DNA of 64,000 bases from SZUA-309 sp965233675 (lineage in GTDB: Bacteria > Pseudomonadota > Gammaproteobacteria > Pseudomonadales > Azotimanducaceae): the NCBI GenBank assembly GCA_965233675.1, contig OZ247498.1, forward strand, positions 3,286,001 through 3,350,000, written 5' to 3'. Under the pieces are notes generated by a model. It saw nothing but the letters and a program-made list of their open reading frames with translations, ran no database searches and was not told the DNA's origin. This document shows, piece by piece, positions 8,961 to 16,800 of the stretch (positions are counted from its first letter, which is position 1; every line of letters begins with the position of its first letter). A program made the position numbers and the translations under genes.

Positions 8961-9709
8961 CGACCGCGGTACTGGTGGACGACGAACCGAATCTCTCTGA
9001 CTACCTGTCGCGCAGACTGGCCGCGCTCTGGCCTGAGCTGGAAATCATCGGTAGCGCAATCAACGGCCGGCAGGCCCTGGCCCTGTGCGAAGACCTGGCA
9101 CCGGACGTTGTTTTTCTGGACATTCAGATGCCCGGGCTTTCGGGGCTGCAGGTGGCGGAGGCGCTGGATCGGGAAATTCGCGTGGTATTCGTAACCGCCT
9201 ATGATGAATACGCTGTGCAGGCATTCGAGGCCGCTGCGATCGATTACCTGTTGAAACCGGTGGACGACGAGCGACTGGCCATGACCATTGAAAGACTCAA
9301 GGTTGCCGTCAGCGAGGACGAGAAAGCGGCGCTCTCGAATGCCATCGGCCAGGTGCTAGGTCAGCTTTCCCGTCCCGATACGGACTATCTGCAATGGCTC
9401 AAGGCACAGCAGAATGGCACGACTCAGCTGGTGCCGGTGGCATCCATCGTCTACTTCCAGGCCGATGGCAAGTACACCACGGTGGTGACCGCAGCCGGCG
9501 AGCACCTGATCCGCACCAGCATCCGCGAACTCGAAGCGGCGCTGGACCCACAGCGTTTCTGGCGCGTGCACCGCGGCACCATCGTCGCAGTGAAAGAGAT
9601 CGACGAGGCCCACCGCGACCTTCGCGGACGCTACACGCTGACCCTGCGCTCCCGACCGGAGCAGTTGCGCACCTCCCAGAAATACGGACATCTCTTCAAG
9701 GGCATGTAA
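8957..9709 (+). CDS. LytTR-family response regulator
   Basis: 250 aa with a receiver domain (residues 1-120) and a LytTR DNA-binding domain (about 145-245). The phosphorylation aspartate is in VVFLDIQMPG and the acidic pocket in LVDDEPN. The switch Thr/Lys positions are VTAYDEYA and LLKPVD. The LytTR part shows the typical VPVASIVYFQADGKYT and FWRVHRGTIV blocks. Partner of the kinase immediately upstream (ATGA overlap). Such regulators bind imperfect direct repeats upstream of targets; none was located here. Resembles AlgR/YpdB-type regulators. Confidence 0.93.
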   Translation: MTTAVLVDDEPNLSDYLSRRLAALWPELEIIGSAINGRQALALCEDLAPDVVFLDIQMPGLSGLQVAEALDREIRVVFVTAYDEYAVQAFEAAAIDYLLKPVDDERLAMTIERLKVAVSEDEKAALSNAIGQVLGQLSRPDTDYLQWLKAQQNGTTQLVPVASIVYFQADGKYTTVVTAAGEHLIRTSIRELEAALDPQRFWRVHRGTIVAVKEIDEAHRDLRGRYTLTLRSRPEQLRTSQKYGHLFKGM

Positions 9710-9737
9710 CATCAGCGCCTCAATCGGGAGGAACTGA

Positions 9738-11297
9738 ATGCCGGAATCATCTGCGAACGACGGTCGCCCCACCAACGCGGTGGTCATTCTTCTGGACAGC
9801 CTGAACCGGCACATGCTCGGCTGCTATGGCGGATCAGAGTTCGAAACGCCCAACCTGGATGCCTTCGCCGCCCGGGCCACCCGTTTCGACAATCACTACG
9901 TGGGCTCCCTGCCCTGTATGCCGGCTCGCCACGATATCCTGGTCGGCGCTCTGGATTTTCTCTGGCGGCCCTGGGGGTCGATCGAACTCTGGGAAGAAGC
10001 AGTGACTGCGCCACTCAGAGACAAGGGCGTGACCACCATGCTGATCAGCGATCATCCTCACCTGTTCGAGACCGGCGGCGAGAACTACCACACCGAGTTC
10101 CGGGCCTGGGATTATCTCCGCGGTCACGAGAACGATCCCTGGAAAACCAGACCGGATCCATCCTGGCTCGGCACACCGGCACTGCCCGCGGAAGAAGGCA
10201 TGGGTCAGTTCTACCGGGAGTCGCGCACCTGGTTCCGGGAAGAGGCCGACTACCCGGGCCCGAAGACCATGCAGGCGGCCTGCGACTGGCTGAATCTCTC
10301 GGCAAGCACAGAAAACGACACGCCATTTCTGCTGTTCGTGGACGAGTTCGATCCACACGAACCCTTCGACACGCCCGCACCCTGGGCCAATCGCTACGAC
10401 CCGGACTGGGACGACGCGCTCATGATCTGGCCCCCCTATTCGGTGAACACGGTGCGCAACGGCGTACTCAGCGAACGGCAGGCCCGGCATGTGCGGGCCA
10501 ACTACGGCTCGAAGCTCAGCATGATCGACCACTGGTTCGGCAAGGTGATGGCAACGCTGGATGCCAGGGATCTATGGGACTCCACGGCCGTGATCGTCTG
10601 CACGGATCACGGCCACTATCTGGGCGAACGGGACATCTTCGGCAAGCCGGGTGTGCCGCACTATGAGCCCATGGGCCACACGCCCCTCATGATCAGCTGG
10701 CCAACGGCTGACGGGAAGCAATCGGCACCAGAATCCGTGGAGGCACTGACGACCAATGTGGACCTGCACGCCACCCTCTGCGATCTGTTCGGCGTGACCC
10801 CGACCCACCGAACGCATGGACACTCCCTGCTACCGCTGCTTGAGGGCAGGGCCACACAGATTCGCGACTGGGCGCTCGCGGGCGTCTACGGCCGCTGGGT
10901 TCACGTTCTCGACGGCGAACACAAATACGCACGCGGACCGGTGAACGATGAGAATCTACCGCTATCCATGTGGTCGAATCGCTGGTCCACCATGCCCGTG
11001 CACCAGATGCCGTCTCTGAAGTTACCGATGCCTAACCGGGATGCCTTCCTCGATTTCATGCCCGGCTCCGAGATTCCTGTGATCCGCCAACAGTTTCAGC
11101 CTGGCGACCTGTTGCCCTACTGGTGTCTGGGGCAGAAGTCGAACTGGCATTGCCTGTACAACCTTCGCAACGACCCGGCGGAAGAAGAAAATCTGCTCGG
11201 CACAAAGGCGGAGGCCCGCATGATCGATCTCCTGCGGACGGCGCTTACTGAACTCGAAGCACCGGACGAGCAGCTGGCGCGACTGGGGATCGCCTGA
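9738..11297 (+). CDS. Cysteine-type sulfatase (alkaline phosphatase superfamily)
   Basis: 519 aa sulfatase. The formylglycine site is SLPCMPARHD (consensus C-x-P-x-R), so activity would need a formylglycine-generating enzyme or anSME; neither is in this window. Metal-binding segments are VILLDSLNRHMLGCYGG near the N-terminus and CTDHGHYLGERDIFGKPG near residue 290. No signal peptide is seen, so a cytoplasmic location is likely unless a partner exports it. RBS GGGAGG lies at 9728-9733. It follows the LytTR regulator by 28 bases and may belong to the same transcript. Substrate unknown; sulfated polysaccharides, choline sulfate and phosphonate monoesters are all possible for this family. Confidence 0.9.
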   Translation: MPESSANDGRPTNAVVILLDSLNRHMLGCYGGSEFETPNLDAFAARATRFDNHYVGSLPCMPARHDILVGALDFLWRPWGSIELWEEAVTAPLRDKGVTTMLISDHPHLFETGGENYHTEFRAWDYLRGHENDPWKTRPDPSWLGTPALPAEEGMGQFYRESRTWFREEADYPGPKTMQAACDWLNLSASTENDTPFLLFVDEFDPHEPFDTPAPWANRYDPDWDDALMIWPPYSVNTVRNGVLSERQARHVRANYGSKLSMIDHWFGKVMATLDARDLWDSTAVIVCTDHGHYLGERDIFGKPGVPHYEPMGHTPLMISWPTADGKQSAPESVEALTTNVDLHATLCDLFGVTPTHRTHGHSLLPLLEGRATQIRDWALAGVYGRWVHVLDGEHKYARGPVNDENLPLSMWSNRWSTMPVHQMPSLKLPMPNRDAFLDFMPGSEIPVIRQQFQPGDLLPYWCLGQKSNWHCLYNLRNDPAEEENLLGTKAEARMIDLLRTALTELEAPDEQLARLGIA

Positions 11298-11426
11298 AGA
11301 AGCGCCCGACGCTTGCGGTTGAGCCTGCCTTCGAATCCGAGATGCCGTCGTTCTGGACAAACATTGGACATTACGGCAATGGTCCATGCTGCTAGGTTAG
11401 AAGAGTGCTTGGAATCGGGTAGCCAG

Positions 11427-11939
11427 ATGGCCTTCGCAATCCACGATCCAGCGCTCCGCGCAGCGCTGGAGATCCGCCAGAAACCTTACTTCGTTCGCAT
11501 CGCCGATGGGCTTCACCTGGGCTACCGCAAGGGCAAGTCCGTGTCGCGCTGGGTGGTGCGGCGATCGCGGAACGGAACCTATCAGATGCGCACCGTGGCG
11601 GGCGTGCAGCCCGACGATCACTTCCCACCCGACGGCACTCAGACCCTCAGTTTCCAACAGATGGTGAATCGACTGATGACGGAAGGTAAGAACAGGATCT
11701 GCTGCAGCTTCTGCGGCAAAGGTCCCAAGGTGGTTGCGAAGCTGATCGCCGGGCCGGGTGTGTTCATCTGCGATGGCTGTGTGGCCATGTGTCAGCTGTA
11801 CATCGACAACCCTGCCGACGATGCGAGGCTTCTGATCGAAGACGGCAAGCCGGTCATACACAACGGCAAACCCGTATTCGTGCCGCTGACCGAAGAAGAG
11901 CTGCGCCAGCGCGACGAGCTGCTGGCGGAAGAGGACTAG
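11427..11939 (+). CDS. Integrase-arm-like region fused to ClpX-type C4 zinc finger
   Basis: About 170 aa. Residues 16-80 (PYFVRIADGLHLGYRKGK...WVVRR...GVQPDDHFPPDGTQTLSF) match the pattern of the N-terminal arm region of some tyrosine recombinases, but no catalytic domain follows. Residues 91-122 form a ClpX-type C4 zinc-binding domain with C93-x2-C96 and C115-x2-C118 (CSFCGK, GPGVFICDGC). The C-terminus is an acidic tail. Possible upstream starts are ATG 11379 and TTG 11313; I prefer 11427 because homology begins just after it. The function is unknown. It may bind DNA or act as an adaptor for ClpP-type proteases, and both ideas are speculative. Confidence 0.75.
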   Translation: MAFAIHDPALRAALEIRQKPYFVRIADGLHLGYRKGKSVSRWVVRRSRNGTYQMRTVAGVQPDDHFPPDGTQTLSFQQMVNRLMTEGKNRICCSFCGKGPKVVAKLIAGPGVFICDGCVAMCQLYIDNPADDARLLIEDGKPVIHNGKPVFVPLTEEELRQRDELLAEED

Positions 11940-12769
11940 GTCAGTCCATCCGCGAAGCGTCCCGTGGACACAAGCTGAGTGCGGCCACCCACTTCAGGCA
12001 CCGGGCCGACTTTGAGATACAGCCGGGACGGCCGCAGGATCTCCACGCCCTGATCTACCACCGCATCGAACGTGCCGCCTTTCAGATCGTGCAGATAGGC
12101 GGCAAAGGCCGTATTGGCACTGCCTGTGGCTGGATCTTCGCGCACACCGCCGGCATCGAAGAACATCCGACTGGCGAAATCCGCATCGGGACCGTACGCC
12201 TCGCCGGTGAACACGAAGACACACTGCACGCCCAGCCCTTCCTCGAGATACGCCCTGTGCAGGTCAGCGTTGAGCGTCGCAGAACGCAACGACGCCAGAT
12301 CTTTGAGACCGATCAGAATGAACTTCGGGCCCACTTCGGCAAATCGAATGGGGAAATCCAGGTTCATCGCCTCCGTCGGCACGTTGATCAAAGCCGCCGT
12401 CCTGGCCGGATCGAAAGTATCACCCAGTTGCACAGGTGGGGGTGTCATCCAGCCGATGCCGTTGTCGAAACGCACAGGCACGGTGCCCGCCTTCAGGTTC
12501 AGCGAGATGGTGCTCTCGCCACCGGAGAGCACCCAGGCAGTGCCAACGGTCGGGTGGCCGGCGAACGGCAACTCATGCGCCGGTGTAAAAATACGAACGT
12601 CTGCCTCTCCCTCACTCTCCTGCGTTACAAAAGTTGTCTCTGAAAAATTCATCTCCCGGGCAATGGCCTGCATGCCATCGTCGCTCAGGCCGGCACAGTC
12701 CTGCACCACGGCAAGCTGGTTTCCTGCCAGCGGCTGTTCAGCGAATACGTCAACGATCGTCAGTTTCAT
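11936..12769 (-). CDS. PhzF-family isomerase
   Basis: 277 aa with the two-lobed diaminopimelate-epimerase-like fold of PhzF proteins. Characteristic sequences are VDVFAEQPLAGNQLAVV at the start, MNFSETTFV with the family catalytic Glu at residue 44, FAGHPTVGTA, and EDPATGSAN in the second half. The family isomerises or epimerises small metabolites; for many members the substrate is unknown. It converges on the zinc-finger gene with a 4-base overlap of stop codons and sits downstream of a run of small-enzyme genes on the same strand. Confidence 0.92.
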   Translation of the reverse strand: MKLTIVDVFAEQPLAGNQLAVVQDCAGLSDDGMQAIAREMNFSETTFVTQESEGEADVRIFTPAHELPFAGHPTVGTAWVLSGGESTISLNLKAGTVPVRFDNGIGWMTPPPVQLGDTFDPARTAALINVPTEAMNLDFPIRFAEVGPKFILIGLKDLASLRSATLNADLHRAYLEEGLGVQCVFVFTGEAYGPDADFASRMFFDAGGVREDPATGSANTAFAAYLHDLKGGTFDAVVDQGVEILRPSRLYLKVGPVPEVGGRTQLVSTGRFADGLT

Positions 12770-12790
12770 GAAGCCCTCTCTCCATCCAGC

Positions 12791-13258
12791 TTAAAGTCGC
12801 GCGTTATCCCAGGAGACAATGTGTTCCGGCTCGAAGACGATCCAGCGCCGGCTTCGACCGGCGGCCGTAGCAGCGTGCGGCCTGATGCTGCCATCTTCGT
12901 TGTGCAGACCGCTTTTCGCACCGATATTCAGCTGAGCTTCCGGCAGGTGCGGATCGGCGGCCTCCGCTTCATCATCTTCGAGAACACGTGCCTGACCCCG
13001 CATCATGACCCCTTTCAGCTCCCGCCAGGCTGCGCCCACATCCACAAGCACGGTCGCGGTGGGCGTTCTGCGCAGATTGGCCACCTTCTGACCACGCCCG
13101 AAAATGTACACCCGGCCACCGGCCCAGCCGAACGTCATGGGCGTCAGATTGATTTCCGCGCCGGGGCCGATCGTCGCGATCCGAATCCTGGATTCCGTGC
13201 ACATGAGCGCATCGATCTCCGCTTCGGTCATGTTGAGATCAGCGGCGATCCTGGCCAT
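12791..13258 (-). CDS. Pyridoxamine-5'-phosphate-oxidase-like FMN/F420-binding protein
   Basis: 155 aa split-barrel protein of the PPOX superfamily. The helix IDALMCTESRIRIATIGP and the strand pattern INLTPMTFGWAGGRVYIFGR are typical, as is the WIVFEPEHIVSWDNARL C-terminus. Members reduce or oxidise small substrates with FMN or F420, and many are uncharacterised. Its start overlaps the stop of the VOC gene by one base (13258), indicating a minus-strand operon covering 14923 to 12791 and perhaps PhzF. Confidence 0.85.
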   Translation of the reverse strand: MARIAADLNMTEAEIDALMCTESRIRIATIGPGAEINLTPMTFGWAGGRVYIFGRGQKVANLRRTPTATVLVDVGAAWRELKGVMMRGQARVLEDDEAEAADPHLPEAQLNIGAKSGLHNEDGSIRPHAATAAGRSRRWIVFEPEHIVSWDNARL

Positions 13259-13749
13259 CAGCCGTTCCCTTCCCGCTCGAGCAACTTGCCGATGGGGTTC
13301 TCGAAATCGCTGAGGTCATCCCAGCGGTCTGCAAGAATATCCCTGTTTGAGGTCCGGCAAACCACTTCCAAACGGATCGCATCCGGGTCCTCAAAGAAAG
13401 TCGCGTAGTACTCGGGGTGATACTCTGGATAGAACGCCGGTTCGGTGCAGGCAACGCCGGCCTCAGCAAGCCGTCCGCGGCATTCATCCACCGCCTCCCG
13501 ACTGGTCGCCTGAAAGCAGAGGTGATGCAGGCCACTTCGATAGGCATCAAACTCGTCTTCGCTTCGCGCCGGCCGGATGCTCAGTTGAAAGCTGGGCGCC
13601 AGATAGTGCGCGTGTGGCTCACCGGCGATGGCCTTGGTTCCCTTTTTCAATCCTAGAGTTCGCATGACCTTGTCGTAGAAAGCCTCGGACTGGGGAAAGT
13701 TCCGGACAGACAGGTAGATATGATCGATACCATTCAAAAGAAGATTCAC
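13258..13749 (-). CDS. VOC-family (glyoxalase/dioxygenase fold) protein
   Basis: 163 aa with paired beta-alpha-beta-beta-beta modules of the vicinal oxygen chelate superfamily. Likely metal ligands are H9 in GIDHIYLSV, H75-type residues in GLHHLCFQA, and E148-type acidic residues in DAIRLEVVCR. Members include glyoxalases, extradiol dioxygenases and antibiotic-binding proteins, and this one cannot be assigned further. It overlaps the GNAT gene start by 4 bases (ATGA type) and the downstream PPOX gene by one base. Confidence 0.87.
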   Translation of the reverse strand: MNLLLNGIDHIYLSVRNFPQSEAFYDKVMRTLGLKKGTKAIAGEPHAHYLAPSFQLSIRPARSEDEFDAYRSGLHHLCFQATSREAVDECRGRLAEAGVACTEPAFYPEYHPEYYATFFEDPDAIRLEVVCRTSNRDILADRWDDLSDFENPIGKLLEREGNG

Positions 13750-14282
13750 AAGCGTTGCTCCTTATCCATGGGATAGATCATGGCAATTCGCTCAGTCATA
13801 CCCAGACGGCGCTCGGTATCCAGGGCCTCGGACAACGCCGCATCGAGCTCAGATTCAGGCACCTCTAAGAAACCCATGGATGCGTAGAAGGGCCCGTTCC
13901 AGGGGATATCCGCGAACGTGGTCAGGCTGACGCCTGACTGGCCTGTTTCGCACGCCACCGCCAGAACCCGTTCCACCAGTGCACGGCCATAGCCTTTGCG
14001 GCCGTAGTCAGGATGCACAGAAACCTCATCGAGATGGAGGCGCGCATCGCGCCGGCTGCAGGTCGCAAAACCAACTACCGTTCCGTCCGCCTCAGCGATG
14101 AACAGCAGACCCGCCTCGGCCGCCTGCACGAGATCTGCCACTGGATAGGTGTGATCCGGCTGGGGAATCCTTCCGGCAGGGAAGAGTCTGCCCGCCGCCA
14201 GCTCGATTGCGGTGAGCAGAGCGACGTCACTGCGCTTTCCTGCGCGGACCACACCGGTTTCTTTTTTACCCTTCATATTCAC
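13746..14282 (-). CDS. GNAT-family N-acetyltransferase
   Basis: 178 aa. The acetyl-CoA-binding motif is HPDYGRKGYGRALVERVL (Q/RxxGxG/A type), preceded by the beta strand DEVSVHP and followed by a typical NGPFYASMGF motif B. The first 15 residues are basic and not part of the domain, so translation may start a little later. It lies in the overlapping minus-strand gene series 14923-12791. The substrate is unknown. Confidence 0.88.
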   Translation of the reverse strand: MNMKGKKETGVVRAGKRSDVALLTAIELAAGRLFPAGRIPQPDHTYPVADLVQAAEAGLLFIAEADGTVVGFATCSRRDARLHLDEVSVHPDYGRKGYGRALVERVLAVACETGQSGVSLTTFADIPWNGPFYASMGFLEVPESELDAALSEALDTERRLGMTERIAMIYPMDKEQRL

Positions 14283-14923
14283 CCATCATTGAGTCCGGAT
14301 TCAGCCAGCAACGTAGTCATCCTCTCTGGGCCGTCCCTGAGATCAAAAATCCGGGCCTGCAGGCCAGCGTCCAGCGCCGCCGCCACGTTTAGTTCGTTGT
14401 CATCGACAAAGAGCACCTCAGCGGCCGGCTGCTGCAGTCGCTCAAGCACGGCGCCAAAGTAGGCAGCATCAGGCTTTGCGTGGCCGAGTTCGCAGGAAAA
14501 GAACAGATCGTCGAACTGATCCGCGTAGCCAAGTGAATGGCTCATGTAAGCCGCCCGCTCAGCCTGCTGATTGGTTGCGAGAGAGACTCGAATTCCCTGC
14601 TGGCGAAGCACCTGCGCCTGTGCCAGCACCTCGGTCTGCGGTTCAATCAGATGCCAGATACAGATGGCCTCGTCCACTGTGGCGGCGCTTTCCCATCGCG
14701 CCAGCAATTCGGCGAGCGCCAAACGGAACGAACCGGCACCGATCAGCGCTGGCCGTTCCATGGCAAACACTTCTTCCAGAAATGCATCCGCAGACTCCGC
14801 CCGCCCGCAGAGGCTGCCCAGGGCGTCGAGCCAGCCCGGTGCGGTAGTCTGCACCACGCCGTCCGCATCGAGCAGCACCGTGCTGATCGCGGACGGCAGC
14901 TTAATCTGCACAGGTTCTCTCAT
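14279..14923 (-). CDS. HAD-superfamily hydrolase
   Basis: 214 aa HAD phosphatase-like enzyme. Motif I is LLDADGVVQ, with two aspartates for nucleophile and acid/base; motif II is SLATNQQ; motif III is the lysine in GHAKPDAAYFG; motif IV is LFVDDNELN. A helical cap lies between motifs I and II, as in subclass I enzymes of the HAD-like epoxide hydrolase/YihX type. It is the first gene of the minus-strand series. The 92-base gap to the divergent GNAT gene at 15016 should hold both promoters. Confidence 0.9.
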   Translation of the reverse strand: MREPVQIKLPSAISTVLLDADGVVQTTAPGWLDALGSLCGRAESADAFLEEVFAMERPALIGAGSFRLALAELLARWESAATVDEAICIWHLIEPQTEVLAQAQVLRQQGIRVSLATNQQAERAAYMSHSLGYADQFDDLFFSCELGHAKPDAAYFGAVLERLQQPAAEVLFVDDNELNVAAALDAGLQARIFDLRDGPERMTTLLAESGLNDG

Positions 14924-15015
14924 TTGTCATCCTCAGAAGCCGGGTCATTCTACCTGCAGACAACCCGTCAGCGAGGACCCATACTTGAACGTCTTCAATC
15001 TGCCTGATCGATCGG

Positions 15016-15474
15016 ATGCATATTCAGGAAGACGACCTCACCGGCCGGGCGATCGCCGAGTTGCTGGACGAACATCTTGCCGACATGCATTCGATCACCC
15101 CTGCCGAATCTGTGCATGCCATGGACCTGGCCGCGCTTCGCGCTGATCCCGAAATCACCTTCTGGTCCCTCTGGGAGGGGAACAGTCTGCTGGGTTGCGG
15201 CGCGCTCAGAGTGATTGATGATCGACGCGGAGAGATCAAATCCATGCGGACAGCGACAGCACATCGTCGCCGCGGCGTCGCTGCACGGATTCTGCAGCAC
15301 ATCACCGAGCAGGCTCGGCAGAGGGGACTGGCAGCTCTGTATCTGGAAACCGGCTCGATGGCCGAGTTCGCCGCTGCGCGCAGTCTGTATGAACGCCATG
15401 GCTTCGATTACTGCGAGCCCTTCGCAGACTATGCCGAGGACCCGAACAGCGTTTTCATGCGCCGAACGCTTTGA
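15016..15474 (+). CDS. GNAT-family N-acetyltransferase
   Basis: 152 aa acetyltransferase with the CoA pyrophosphate loop TATAHRRRGVAARILQHI and motif B ARSLYERHGF. The arrangement (IKSMRTATAHRRRGVAARIL, LYLETGSMAEFAAARSLYERHGF) is that of small-molecule or amino-acid acetyltransferases close to YsnE/PhnO-like proteins. It faces the DUF3999 gene, whose stop codon lies 6 bases downstream on the other strand. Start taken at ATG 15016. Confidence 0.88.
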   Translation: MHIQEDDLTGRAIAELLDEHLADMHSITPAESVHAMDLAALRADPEITFWSLWEGNSLLGCGALRVIDDRRGEIKSMRTATAHRRRGVAARILQHITEQARQRGLAALYLETGSMAEFAAARSLYERHGFDYCEPFADYAEDPNSVFMRRTL

Positions 15475-15480
15475 AACCCC

Positions 15481-16800
15481 TCAGTTCCTGAGCAATCGGT
15501 ACGCCATCGCGCCGACCGCCAGTACACCCAGCACCAGAACCATCCAGAGAACGATCGTGCGCCAGTCGATCGGCTCAGGTTCTGTGACGAGACGGTCCGG
15601 CCCACCGAGCATCTGCGCATCCATCAGACGCGCGAAAGGCACGTTGGCCAGATCGACGGGCGGCCCCCCATTGAGTTTTCTGAGCAACTCCGTCAGCGGC
15701 CACTGGCGACTCTCCACACCCGCCTGACCATAGGCCAGCACGTACGGGCCAGGTCCCTGCCTGAGGAAAACCACTTCATCCGGCAGCCAGCTGATTCTGA
15801 GCGCTGGTGAATCCAGTGCCGGGCCGTCGAATTCAATACGCCAGAAGCGGTCACCCTCATCGATATAGACGGGTTCCGATTCCGCAACCGTCCCCGCAAT
15901 CATGGAACGATAGAAGGTCCGCTCCCCACGATCACGCCAGTCGTTCTCTTCACGTTCGCGTGAGTAAAGGCGCGCACTAACGAGGAAATTCTCATCGCTC
16001 GTCAGTTGCAGCCGGTCCACCGGGAACCAGCCCCCCGACTGGAACTCCCAGCCGTCGTCCACCGGATGCCCGGCCAGCGTCCGCCAGCGTCGCTCCGGCA
16101 GTTCGGAACGTCGGTATCGCACATCCACCCCGGTGATGGACAGAGGTGAACGGCCTTCGATTTGTGTGATCCGCAGGTAGCGTGCTTTCCGTGGCGGCAG
16201 GTGAAACTGGTCGAGGCGCACTTCGTTGCCTGCATTCGAGAGCCGGGCAATGGTGGTGTCGGCGATCAGCAGCTGCCAGTCGTTGAGATCATCACTGCTC
16301 TCCAGCCGGATCCGGCTGATGGATTCGCCACCATCTCCATCGTGCCAGCTGAGCTTCATTTCAGTCGGGGTCTGTTTCAACGCGGAAGCATCGAGAAGAA
16401 ATGCCCGCGCGCCGGCCGGTCCGACCGTGCCGCCCTGATAGGAGACGATCGCTCCGGATTCATTCACCTCCACCTTGAGATCGAGGCCACCGCCCTCTTC
16501 CGACTCTGCGTGCGGCAACACAAACAGAGGGAGAGACTGCCAGGCCGCATACTCATCCAGCCCTGCCGGTCGGCGAACGTTGTAGGGCACTTCCTCCTGA
16601 TCGCGATTGAACACGCGCAGATCACCAAGATCCCGGCGCGTGAGCCACTCATACACATCATCCGGGACGGTCAGCCGCTGCACCACCGAGCCATCGGACG
16701 TATCCAGCACCCGGCCCCGGGCAAAGTCAGACTGATTCGCCTGCACGGCGATAAGCGGCATCGTGGCCAGGAGCAGCAGAGCTGTCTGCAGCATTCTCAC
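15481..16800 (-). CDS. DUF3999 exported, membrane-anchored protein
   Basis: 439 aa with a signal peptide (residues 1-21, LLLATMPLIAVQANQ), a long beta-rich periplasmic region typical of DUF3999 and one C-terminal transmembrane helix (TIVLWMVLVLGVLAVGAMAYRLL). Its start overlaps the stop of the DUF2339 gene by 4 bases. The two families occur together in many Gram-negative genomes, so they probably form one envelope complex of unknown function. Confidence 0.9.
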   Translation of the reverse strand: MRMLQTALLLLATMPLIAVQANQSDFARGRVLDTSDGSVVQRLTVPDDVYEWLTRRDLGDLRVFNRDQEEVPYNVRRPAGLDEYAAWQSLPLFVLPHAESEEGGGLDLKVEVNESGAIVSYQGGTVGPAGARAFLLDASALKQTPTEMKLSWHDGDGGESISRIRLESSDDLNDWQLLIADTTIARLSNAGNEVRLDQFHLPPRKARYLRITQIEGRSPLSITGVDVRYRRSELPERRWRTLAGHPVDDGWEFQSGGWFPVDRLQLTSDENFLVSARLYSREREENDWRDRGERTFYRSMIAGTVAESEPVYIDEGDRFWRIEFDGPALDSPALRISWLPDEVVFLRQGPGPYVLAYGQAGVESRQWPLTELLRKLNGGPPVDLANVPFARLMDAQMLGGPDRLVTEPEPIDWRTIVLWMVLVLGVLAVGAMAYRLLRN

